From contig NZ_JAGJEG010000005.1 of the NCBI RefSeq assembly GCF_018100905.1, forward strand, positions 1-64,000: a stretch of DNA of 64,000 bases, in the 5' to 3' direction. How positions within the stretch are numbered: position 1 is the stretch's first letter; every line of letters begins with the position of its first letter. The stretch is from Pseudoalteromonas sp. MMG010 (GTDB lineage Bacteria; Pseudomonadota; Gammaproteobacteria; Enterobacterales; Alteromonadaceae). The position numbers were made by a program, and so were the translations under genes. Positions 57,701 through 64,000 of the stretch are shown here, piece after piece. The notes under the pieces are model-generated. The model worked only from the letters and a program-made list of their open reading frames with translations. It was not told the DNA's origin and did no database searches.

Positions 57701-58030
57701 ATGAATGACAGCCGTTTAGTATATTCAACCGATACAGGGCGCATTGAACAGCCTAAAGCCGAAAAAGAAGTTGCCAATAAACTATTCAAAGATGGTGCGC
57801 TGCGCATCGAACGACAAACCAAAGGCCGTAAAGGTAAAGGGGTTATGCTTGTTGTCGGCATAGATAGTCAGGCATACGATCTTAAAAAGCTCGCAAAAAC
57901 CATCAAAAGTAAAATGGGCCAAGGTGGAGCCGTAAAAGACGGCATTATTGAAGTACAAGGTGATGATAGAGATAAATTAAAAGCTATTTTAGAAAACTTA
58001 AAATTTAAAGTAAAAATAGCCGGTGGTTAA
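57701..58030 (+). CDS. yciH: SUI1-family translation initiation factor-like protein YciH
   Basis: 109 aa, equal in size to E. coli YciH (108). The SUI1/eIF1 fold carries IERQTKGRKGKGVMLVVGID and the basic GQGGAVKDGIIEVQGD segment that contacts the ribosome. In vitro the family influences fidelity of start selection and it has been linked to stress translation. It is monocistronic and divergent from the STAS gene. Confidence 0.95.
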   Translation: MNDSRLVYSTDTGRIEQPKAEKEVANKLFKDGALRIERQTKGRKGKGVMLVVGIDSQAYDLKKLAKTIKSKMGQGGAVKDGIIEVQGDDRDKLKAILENLKFKVKIAGG

Positions 58031-58051
58031 TACCTTCAAATATTCAAGACA

Positions 58052-58075
58052 CGCATCATTAAATGTAATGATGCG
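58052..58075. terminator. Hairpin between yciH and the GGDEF-EAL gene
   Basis: CGCATCATTA-AATG-TAATGATGCG is a 10-bp perfect stem with a tetraloop in the convergent gap. There is no T-tract on either side, so it may act as an mRNA 3' barrier rather than an intrinsic terminator. Confidence 0.55.
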
Positions 58076-58083
58076 ATGTATAA

Positions 58084-61071
58084 CTAGCCTAACCGTTTAA
58101 ATAATTGCGATAACTCTTGTTCAGGGATCGGTTTACTATAATAGTAACCTTGCACTATGAAACAATTATTTTTTTGTAAAAACTCAATCTGCTCAACAGT
58201 TTCAACACCTTCAGCTACAACATCTAAATTAAGCTTTTGTGCCATGGCAATAATTGCAGCCGTAATTTCAGCGTCATTATCATCATCAGGAATATCCATG
58301 ATAAATGAACGGTCTATTTTTAACACATCCACAGGAAAACGCTTTAAATAACTTAGTGAAGAATATCCGGTACCGAAATCGTCAATTGATATTGATACGC
58401 CTAATGCCTTTAACTCATGTAATTGTGTGATTGCGGCCTCAACATGACCCATTAACATACTTTCTGTTAATTCTAAGTGCAGGTTTTTAGTGTTGACGCC
58501 TGTTTTTTTAATAATGTCTTTTAACATAAATACTAAGTTAGCGTCTTTAAACTGCCTTGCAGATAGATTTACTGATACTGTACTTGCTCGCTCCTGCTGC
58601 TCTAAACGTACCGCAAACTTACATGCCTGTTGTAAAACCCATGCACCTAGCTCAACAATTATTCCGGTCGCCTCTGCAACTGGAATAAATTTAAACGGAG
58701 AGATATAGCCTTCTGTTGGATGCTCCCAGCGTATTAATGCTTCATAACCAATTATATCATTGCTGCGAGAATCAACTTGAGCTTGATAATGCACACTAAA
58801 TTGGCGTTTTTTCATCGCTAAACGCAGTTCACTTTCAAGAAAGAGTCGTTCATTTGCTGCCGCATTGAGTTCTTGGCTATAAAAATGAAAAGTATTACGC
58901 CCTTTCGCTTTTGCCTCATACATTGCTAAATCGGCATGCTTTAGTAATAAATCTTCTTTGAGACTATCGTGAGGTGCCATAGTAATACCGATACTCGCAC
59001 TGATAATAACTTCATTATTTCCTAATTTAATTGGCTCGTTTATCGTTTTTTGTATGGTATTAGCAACATCTGTTGCGTGGGCTTGTTCTTCGATCCCACT
59101 TAATAATACGGCAAATTCGTCACCCCCTAAGCGGGCAATTGTATCTTCAATACGTAACCGTTTTTTTAGCCGGTTAGCCACTTCGATTAAAAGCTGATCG
59201 CCCGAATCATGGCCTAATGTATCGTTAATCCGTTTAAATTCGTCTAAATCAAAATAAAATAATGCAAAAGCAAAATGGCCACGTTTTGCAAGCGCCATCG
59301 ATTTACGTAATTGCATTCTGAAAAAAGTACGATTGGCTAATCCCGTTAGGGTATCGAAATACGCAAGGTGTTCCATTTTTCGCTGACTTTCTTTTATAAA
59401 TGAAATATCTTGTGCTGATGCCACATAGCTGGTTATAGTGCCAACAGAGTCTCGTATCGGAGATACGCTTAACGATACCCAAGTTGGTTTTTTATCTTTT
59501 GCGGCAATTAATGTATCTCCACGCCAATAATTTCGACTATGTAAATCAGTTGAAATATCTTTGACAATAACAGACATTTCACTTGCGACTATGCTTAATA
59601 ATGACTCATCAATAAAGTGACTTTCACTAAACCCTGTCATCTCCAGCATTTTAGGGTTTACGTATTCAATATTAAAAGAATTATCGGTAAGAACCACCCC
59701 TGTACCAGAAAAAGCAACAGCTTTTGATAATCGATTAGCTGCTTTTTCTGCGACCTCTTTCTCGTTAATACGTTGATTTAAACCATTTATAAGTTTACTT
59801 ATCTCAACTGACATGTCTTTGAAAGATGCATTTAACACCCCTATTTCATCTTTACTTTCACTAGGAAATTCAGTGTCTAACCTACCTCGCCCAAAGCTTG
59901 TTACGGCATAAACTAAAGCATGTATGCGTCGTAACACTAATTGATACAAAGCTTGGTGCAATAATAATGTGACGAAAATAGCGTAAAGAACAAACAGTCC
60001 AAAAAATTTAATTTTTAAGTCCATAAGTGCAGTATGAACACGTGAGCGCTCTTCATACACTCCAACATACCAATTGAGTTTAGGGATTTTATTAATATTA
60101 ATAATATATTCTAAACCTTCTTGCTGAAAAGAATCCGCAAGTGAATTTCTTTGCGTCGATATCACTTTGCTCACAATCTGTTGTAATGAAGAGTTTAAGA
60201 AGTTTTGTGTATAAACGCCTTTCCCTGCTCGACCCATAGATTGAACATATTTTTCATGAAGCTTTGGGTGAAAAAGTAAATGGCCTTGGTTATCAAACAC
60301 CACTAATTGTTTTTTTTGGTCTTCGATAAGCAATTGCTCTAACAAGGTATTTAATGATAACTGAACACCAGTAAGCCCCCAAAAAGCATCGTTTAGATAA
60401 ATAGGAACCGTCAGACTAACCACCTGTTGTTGCCACACATCATCAAAATAAGTTTTTGACCACACCGCTAATCTATCCGGATTGTTTTCAGGTTGAGTTA
60501 AAATATAACTCGACTCTTTCGTAAACTCATGATTTGAATCGATGCTATTCACTAAATCATGAGGTGAAACACGAATGAAGTTGTCTTGATTTACAACATA
60601 AAAATTTAAAAATTCATGGATTAAACTCGGCGCTATAAATTGCCATAATAATTGTGTTTGCTGAAGTAGTTGCTCAGTGTACGGTGAGGAAATTTGATGT
60701 GGTATAAATGCACCTGACACGCCATCTTCAGATATGCTTCTTATCGGCCCATCTGACTGCGATGATACTAACGGCGGTATTTCATCTATTGATAAACTCT
60801 TATTAATAAAAAGCTCATTATAAACCACTTTATTCGCTTCTATTGCGAGACTTTCTTTATGTGAAAGAAAACGCTTTAACTGTAACGTAATCGCATCGTT
60901 AGCAAACTTTAAGTTTTCATGTTCTTCAAAAACAAGTTGCTTTTCTTGTGATTGCAGCATGAGCCCTGCGGCAAAAATCCCTGCGATTAAACAAATAGCT
61001 GAAATTAAAAGCGAAAGCTTTACACTCAGTGAGTTAATGCCAAACCGTGAAGGAGGGTGACGAAAAACCAC
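58084..61071 (-). CDS. Membrane GGDEF-EAL protein with dCache, HAMP and PAS domains
   Basis: 995 aa. The first membrane helix (about 17-40) is followed by a periplasmic dCache-like sensor (about 45-330), a second helix (about 350-375), HAMP (to about 430), PAS (about 450-570), GGDEF (about 575-735) and EAL (about 745-990). The cyclase motif RLGGDEF is intact with an I-site (RIED) before it. The phosphodiesterase motifs YEALIRW, TESML, IDDFGTGYSS and VVAEGVE are also intact, so both making and breaking cyclic di-GMP are possible. A GTG start with AAGG 7 nt upstream is used. Confidence 0.95.
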   Translation of the reverse strand: MVFRHPPSRFGINSLSVKLSLLISAICLIAGIFAAGLMLQSQEKQLVFEEHENLKFANDAITLQLKRFLSHKESLAIEANKVVYNELFINKSLSIDEIPPLVSSQSDGPIRSISEDGVSGAFIPHQISSPYTEQLLQQTQLLWQFIAPSLIHEFLNFYVVNQDNFIRVSPHDLVNSIDSNHEFTKESSYILTQPENNPDRLAVWSKTYFDDVWQQQVVSLTVPIYLNDAFWGLTGVQLSLNTLLEQLLIEDQKKQLVVFDNQGHLLFHPKLHEKYVQSMGRAGKGVYTQNFLNSSLQQIVSKVISTQRNSLADSFQQEGLEYIININKIPKLNWYVGVYEERSRVHTALMDLKIKFFGLFVLYAIFVTLLLHQALYQLVLRRIHALVYAVTSFGRGRLDTEFPSESKDEIGVLNASFKDMSVEISKLINGLNQRINEKEVAEKAANRLSKAVAFSGTGVVLTDNSFNIEYVNPKMLEMTGFSESHFIDESLLSIVASEMSVIVKDISTDLHSRNYWRGDTLIAAKDKKPTWVSLSVSPIRDSVGTITSYVASAQDISFIKESQRKMEHLAYFDTLTGLANRTFFRMQLRKSMALAKRGHFAFALFYFDLDEFKRINDTLGHDSGDQLLIEVANRLKKRLRIEDTIARLGGDEFAVLLSGIEEQAHATDVANTIQKTINEPIKLGNNEVIISASIGITMAPHDSLKEDLLLKHADLAMYEAKAKGRNTFHFYSQELNAAANERLFLESELRLAMKKRQFSVHYQAQVDSRSNDIIGYEALIRWEHPTEGYISPFKFIPVAEATGIIVELGAWVLQQACKFAVRLEQQERASTVSVNLSARQFKDANLVFMLKDIIKKTGVNTKNLHLELTESMLMGHVEAAITQLHELKALGVSISIDDFGTGYSSLSYLKRFPVDVLKIDRSFIMDIPDDDNDAEITAAIIAMAQKLNLDVVAEGVETVEQIEFLQKNNCFIVQGYYYSKPIPEQELSQLFKRLG

Positions 61072-61282
61072 AGGCTAACCTTATTTATATAATTGTTATT
61101 TTTAAAACCATTGACACAAATATACCAGATTAAACTCTTTTATATAAATTTTTTGTAATATTTATTAGTAAAAAAACAAACTTATTAACATTAATGTGTA
61201 TTCATACATTTAAAGCAATAAAAAAGTTATTTACACACTTATTTTACACACCATTTGTTATTATAATTTCACCTAAAACTGA

Positions 61283-61300
61283 TGTAATCTGTCAATCACA
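61283..61300 (+). promoter_or_regulatory. Possible degenerate TyrR box before pheL
   Basis: TGTAAT-N6-ATCACA keeps the invariant G and C of the TyrR box at the right spacing but matches only 9 of 12 half-site positions. It lies upstream of the pheL promoter. Treated as a weak candidate. Confidence 0.3.
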
Positions 61301-61331
61301 TCAAATAACGTTGTTGATAGATTATTTGATG
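61299..61331. promoter_or_regulatory. Inverted repeat touching the pheL promoter -35
   Basis: CATCAAATAA (61299-61308) and TTATTTGATG (61322-61331) are perfect 10-bp inverted repeats separated by 13 bp. The second arm ends one base before the TTGACT -35 element. The two arms are centred 23 bp apart, about two helical turns, as for two dimer sites or a hairpin. Confidence 0.45.
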
Positions 61332-61360
61332 TTGACTTTGTAGCCAACACTCCATACATT
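61332..61360 (+). promoter_or_regulatory. Sigma-70 promoter for pheL-pheA
   Basis: TTGACT (61332-61337), 17-bp spacer, TACATT (61355-61360). It is the best match in the gap. It would start transcription within a few bases of the pheL ATG, making pheL leaderless or nearly so. Confidence 0.55.
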
Positions 61361-61366
61361 AGGCTT

Positions 61367-61426
61367 ATGAAAATTATCTCGCACGATTCAATTACTTTTT
61401 ATAGCTTCTTTTTTTTCTTTAGATAA
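61367..61426 (+). CDS. pheL: pheA operon leader peptide
   Basis: 19 aa, MKIISHDSITFYSFFFFFR. It has six Phe codons, five of them consecutive, plus one Tyr. It overlaps the 5' part of an attenuator before pheA and has the same function as E. coli PheL, whose sequence is also Phe-rich. Ribosomes stalling at the Phe codons when charged tRNA-Phe is scarce would free the antiterminator. The weak AGG-CTT before the ATG is the only ribosome binding site. Confidence 0.9.
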   Translation: MKIISHDSITFYSFFFFFR

Positions 61427-61493
61427 AAGAGGCTGAGCTGTTTGTGAGATAAACTCAATCGAATAGTAAAGCCTCCCACCGGGAGGCTTTTTT
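61403..61493 (+). promoter_or_regulatory. Phenylalanine attenuator of pheA
   Basis: Segment 1 (61403-61412, AGCTTCTTTT, within the Phe codons) pairs with segment 2 (61425-61434, AAAAGAGGCT) apart from one G-U. Segment 2 (GAGGCT) can instead pair with segment 3 (AGCCTC, 61470-61475) as antiterminator. Segment 3/4 (GCCTCCC-ACC-GGGAGGC) followed by TTTTTT is the intrinsic terminator. Confidence 0.88.
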
Positions 61494-61539
61494 GTATGTG
61501 CTGTTTTATACAGCAACTTTTTGGAATGAGGAACCCAAA

Positions 61540-62697
61540 ATGACCAATGATGCATTGCACTCTTTGCGCCACGATATAAATGAAATAGATTCTGAGCTAC
61601 TTATATTATTAGCAAAACGACGCCGTATTAGCCATGGCGTCGTTGAATATAAAATAGCCAACAATAAACCAATTCGAGATGAAGCGCGAGAGCAAGCGCT
61701 ATTAGAGAAACTAATAGGCTATGGTAAATCACTTGGTTTAGATGCTTATTATATCAATAATGTCTTTCAAATTATTTTAGAAGATTCAGTTTTAAACCAA
61801 CAAGCAATGCTGCAAAAAAACCTCAACCCCGAGGCTTTAAGCGAAACTCACCGAGTTACCTACCTAGGCGGCCAGGGTACATACAGCCAGCTTGCATGTC
61901 ATAAATACTTTAGTCGCCGACCTGGTAAGCTAGTAGAAATTGGTTGTTCTTCATTTGAAGAGATCACAACGAAAGTAGAAAATGGACAAGCTGATTTTGG
62001 CTTGCTACCAATCGAAAATACCAGCTCAGGGAGTATAAATGAAGTATTCGACTTACTTCAACATGCACAAGTCTCGATTGTAGGCGAAGTCACTCACAGT
62101 ATAGAGCATTGTTTATTAACGACCCCAGGCACTGAACTAAGTACAATCACCAAGTTATTTGCTCACCCACAACCCTTTGCGCAATGTAGCCGTTTCTTAC
62201 AAGGGTTAGGTGATTTACAGCAAGAAACCTGTGATTCAACTGCCAGTGCGTTAAGTAACGCGTTAAACACACCAAATAGTGCTGCGATAGGGTCTGCACA
62301 AGCTGGTAAACATGTTGGTTTAGAAGTAATAAAATCAAATCTGGCTAATCAAAGCGAAAACCACAGTCGCTTTATTGTCGTTGCACGTAAACCATTGCAA
62401 GTATCAAAACAAATCCCTACCAAAACCAGTTTAATTATGGCAACGACACAACAGGCTGGTTCTTTAGCTGATGCATTAATGATTTTTAAACACCATAAAA
62501 TCAATTTAGTTAAACTAGAATCTCGCCCTATGCCAGGCAATCCATGGGAAGAAGTGTTTTATGTCGATCTTGAAGCTAACTTAATTGATAACCAAGTGAA
62601 AGAAGCACTGGAAGAGTTAAAAGAATATACTCAATATGTACGTATTTTGGGTTGCTATCAAAGTGAATCTTTACAAGCTGTCAGTGTTGATAGCTAG
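61540..62697 (+). CDS. pheA: Bifunctional chorismate mutase/prephenate dehydratase
   Basis: 385 aa from the ATG at 61540, which has GAGG 8 nt upstream and gives the usual N-terminus. A longer frame from 61492 would start inside the attenuator terminator. The AroQ chorismate mutase domain (about 5-90, LHSLRHDINEIDSELLILLAKRR) precedes the prephenate dehydratase domain (about 105-285, YLGGQGTYSQLA, with DSTASA). The ACT regulatory domain (about 300-375) has the ESRP motif that senses phenylalanine. It is the first committed step to Phe. Control is by leader attenuation and probably by feedback. It converges with tyrA. Confidence 0.98.
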   Translation: MTNDALHSLRHDINEIDSELLILLAKRRRISHGVVEYKIANNKPIRDEAREQALLEKLIGYGKSLGLDAYYINNVFQIILEDSVLNQQAMLQKNLNPEALSETHRVTYLGGQGTYSQLACHKYFSRRPGKLVEIGCSSFEEITTKVENGQADFGLLPIENTSSGSINEVFDLLQHAQVSIVGEVTHSIEHCLLTTPGTELSTITKLFAHPQPFAQCSRFLQGLGDLQQETCDSTASALSNALNTPNSAAIGSAQAGKHVGLEVIKSNLANQSENHSRFIVVARKPLQVSKQIPTKTSLIMATTQQAGSLADALMIFKHHKINLVKLESRPMPGNPWEEVFYVDLEANLIDNQVKEALEELKEYTQYVRILGCYQSESLQAVSVDS

Positions 62698-62712
62698 GTA
62701 ATAAAAATATAA

Positions 62713-62738
62713 AAAAAGGGCTTAACAGCCCTTTTTTT
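62713..62738 (+). terminator. Terminator after pheA
   Basis: GGGCT-TAAC-AGCCC stem-loop (62718-62731) flanked by seven A before and seven T after, 20 bp after the pheA stop. It can work in both directions, so it may also end tyrA transcripts. Confidence 0.9.
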
Positions 62739-62739
62739 A

Positions 62740-62781
62740 TATTTAATATTTAATATTTAATATTTAATATTTAATATTTAA
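62740..62781. repeat. Six perfect tandem copies of TATTTAA between pheA and tyrA
   Basis: Exactly six 7-bp units fill 62740-62781 with no variation and run through the stop codon of tyrA (TTA on the plus strand at 62778-62780). It looks like a microsatellite prone to slippage. Length changes are tolerated outside the coding part, but slippage at the end could alter the tyrA C-terminus. Confidence 0.95.
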
Positions 62782-63911
62782 TCGAGCACTTTCGCGTCAT
62801 TCGCTTTATTTAATAAGCTACGACTTTGCGTTAAAAACTGTGCGGTAGAATCCGAAAAATAAGCTTTCGCTTCAGCAAACGCATCAATTAAAGCTCCTTT
62901 ATCACCCGCTTTTAATTTTGCTAGCGTATCAGCGAAAGTATTTTGATATTGCGCAAGTAAATCTTCAACGTTATCAAATTGCGCCAACATGATATCTGAA
63001 TAAAGCTCCGGTGATTGAGCAAACAACCGCCCTACCATCATCAACTCTAATTGATAAATAGGTGACGAACAACTGCGTAACTCGGTTAGCGTATGCCCCT
63101 GTTTAGCTAAAAACTGACCATATACAAAAGTGGTTAAATGACGCATAACCTGGATAATCTGCATCGCTTCATCATGCTTTTTCGCATCTAACTCAACTAA
63201 CTGACAACCCCATACTTGCAACTGCTCTAATAAGCCTGCAGCGACCTCAGGAGTTCGTCCTTCACATACGACCACAGTTTGTTTCACCCAATGTGAAATA
63301 TCTGGACCAAACATAGGGTGTAAGCCAACAACAGGACCTTTATGCGCTTTTTTTAGTACATTTAATGGCGCTTGCTTAACCGATGTAATATCAACTAACA
63401 AACAATCATCATCAAGAGGAGGCAATGCATTAGCGACTGTTTCCAATGCATTAATAGGTACACTCAGCATGACCAGTTTCGCCCCTTGCAAAATGTCAGC
63501 TGCATTTTCTTGCTGCTCTTTGTCTAGAATTTTAACTTCGTAGCCCGAGCGCATAAATTGTTGAGCAAATAACTGTCCCATGGCCCCATTACCACCGACA
63601 ATAACCACGGGTGATAATTGCGGTGCGGCACAAGCCAGCTTTGCTTGTTGATTTTGATAAGCTTCGCGCATCATTCTGCGTAAAATATCTTCAACCAGCT
63701 CAGGACTCACCCCTTGCTTAACCGCCTCTGCTCTGCGAGCCGCTAGCAAGCTGGCCTCTCTTTCTGGTGCATGTAATGGCGCGCCAGTTTGCTGTTTAAT
63801 TGCGCCAATTTGCTCAGTTATACCATTACGTTTAGCAAGTAAAGCAACCAACTGGGCATCGCACTCATCAATGCCTTCTCTTAATTGGTCTAATTCTTTT
63901 ATATCTGCCAC
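62778..63911 (-). CDS. tyrA: Bifunctional chorismate mutase/prephenate dehydrogenase
   Basis: 377 aa from the GTG at 63911, which has AAGGTGG about 8 nt upstream. GTG codons at 63920 and 63923 are less well placed. The AroQ chorismate mutase domain (about 3-90) is followed by the NAD-binding prephenate dehydrogenase domain with VVIVGGNGAMGQLF. It commits prephenate to tyrosine. A perfect TyrR box lies 26-43 bp upstream of the start, so repression by tyrosine is expected. It is convergent with pheA, and its stop codon lies in a heptamer repeat tract. Confidence 0.97.
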   Translation of the reverse strand: MADIKELDQLREGIDECDAQLVALLAKRNGITEQIGAIKQQTGAPLHAPEREASLLAARRAEAVKQGVSPELVEDILRRMMREAYQNQQAKLACAAPQLSPVVIVGGNGAMGQLFAQQFMRSGYEVKILDKEQQENAADILQGAKLVMLSVPINALETVANALPPLDDDCLLVDITSVKQAPLNVLKKAHKGPVVGLHPMFGPDISHWVKQTVVVCEGRTPEVAAGLLEQLQVWGCQLVELDAKKHDEAMQIIQVMRHLTTFVYGQFLAKQGHTLTELRSCSSPIYQLELMMVGRLFAQSPELYSDIMLAQFDNVEDLLAQYQNTFADTLAKLKAGDKGALIDAFAEAKAYFSDSTAQFLTQSRSLLNKANDAKVLD

Positions 63912-63936
63912 GCCTAACACCACCTTAAAGCAATTT

Positions 63937-63954
63937 TGTAAATATATATTTACA
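63937..63954 (-). promoter_or_regulatory. Perfect TyrR box upstream of tyrA
   Basis: TGTAAATATATATTTACA is an exact TGTAAA-N6-TTTACA palindrome. It lies 26 bp before the tyrA start, where it would overlap the promoter or leader and so repress. Confidence 0.85.
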
Positions 63955-63958
63955 AGAA

Positions 63959-63976
63959 AGTAAACTAAAAACTACG
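63959..63976 (-). promoter_or_regulatory. Possible weak TyrR box next to the strong one
   Basis: AGTAAA-N6-ACTACG matches 8 of 12 consensus positions with the invariant G and C in place. Its centre is 22 bp from that of the strong box, about two helical turns, the arrangement of strong/weak box pairs at TyrR-repressed promoters. Confidence 0.4.
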
Positions 63977-64000
63977 ATAAATACTAACAGGATCAGTTAA

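Noticed and set aside
1..64000. Search for CRISPR arrays, tRNA genes, prophage and integron structures
   Set aside because: No spaced repeat arrays, tRNA-like cloverleaves, integrase or phage genes were seen. The only mobile-element trace is the IS end at the left edge.

Overview
This window reads as chromosome from a marine gammaproteobacterium of the order Alteromonadales, most likely Pseudoalteromonas or a close relative. The basis is inference from AT-rich base composition, protein-level resemblance, and gene order (map/rpsB/tsf cluster, phhAB, psp-sap neighbourhood, CrsR/CrsA-type partner-switch pair). It is mostly core genome with dense operons. The only mobile-element trace is the broken 5' end of an IS3-type transposase at the left edge.

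Layout. 1-0.6 kb: IS fragment and the 4.5S SRP RNA gene. 0.7-7.7 kb: a DUF3014 protein, a patatin-like phospholipase, a CPA2 antiporter, a soluble diguanylate cyclase, a small membrane protein and tilS. 7.8-34 kb: the conserved envelope/translation/replication block on the minus strand, rpsB-tsf-pyrH-frr-uppS-cdsA-dxr-rseP-bamA-skp-lpxD-fabZ-lpxA // lpxB-rnhB-dnaE-accA. It is split between lpxA and lpxB by a complete opposite-strand cytochrome bd operon, cydA-cydB-cydX-cydD-cydC. A strong terminator follows lpxA, so lpxB must be expressed separately. 34-38.2 kb: map, glnD, dapD. 38.5-39.7 kb: phhA-phhB, phenylalanine hydroxylation. 40-50.4 kb: phage-shock genes pspABC-ycjX-ycjF, divergent from pspF-sapABCDF. 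50.5-53.5 kb: an exported VOC protein, a 58-aa SEC-C protein and an LplT-PlsC fusion. 53.6-58 kb: an aspartate/aromatic aminotransferase, a receiver-PP2C-HATPase/STAS partner switch with a GAF protein, and yciH. 58-61 kb: a membrane GGDEF-EAL protein. 61.3-64 kb: pheL-pheA converging with tyrA.

The clearest regulatory layer concerns aromatic amino acids. A Phe-rich leader peptide (pheL) sits in a textbook attenuator before pheA. A perfect TyrR box (TGTAAA-N6-TTTACA) precedes tyrA, and two near-perfect TyrR/PhhR boxes precede phhA. Synthesis and breakdown of Phe/Tyr in this window therefore look co-controlled. A second layer is a sigma-54-type promoter before pspA facing pspF. A third is an unassigned perfect 18-bp palindrome at the predicted start of the cyd operon.

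Several start codons were chosen away from the longest reading frame because of Shine-Dalgarno placement or family N-termini (DUF3014 protein, lpxA, fabZ, bamA, dxr, sapF, pheA, tyrA). Three genes too short for ordinary ORF calling were found by eye: cydX (54 aa), pheL (19 aa) and the SEC-C protein (58 aa). No CRISPR array, tRNA, rRNA, prophage or integrase was seen. Nothing here is a wholly new system. The best candidates for new biology are the cyd operon palindrome, the LplT-PlsC fusion without an acyl-ACP synthetase domain, and the GAF protein attached to the partner switch.
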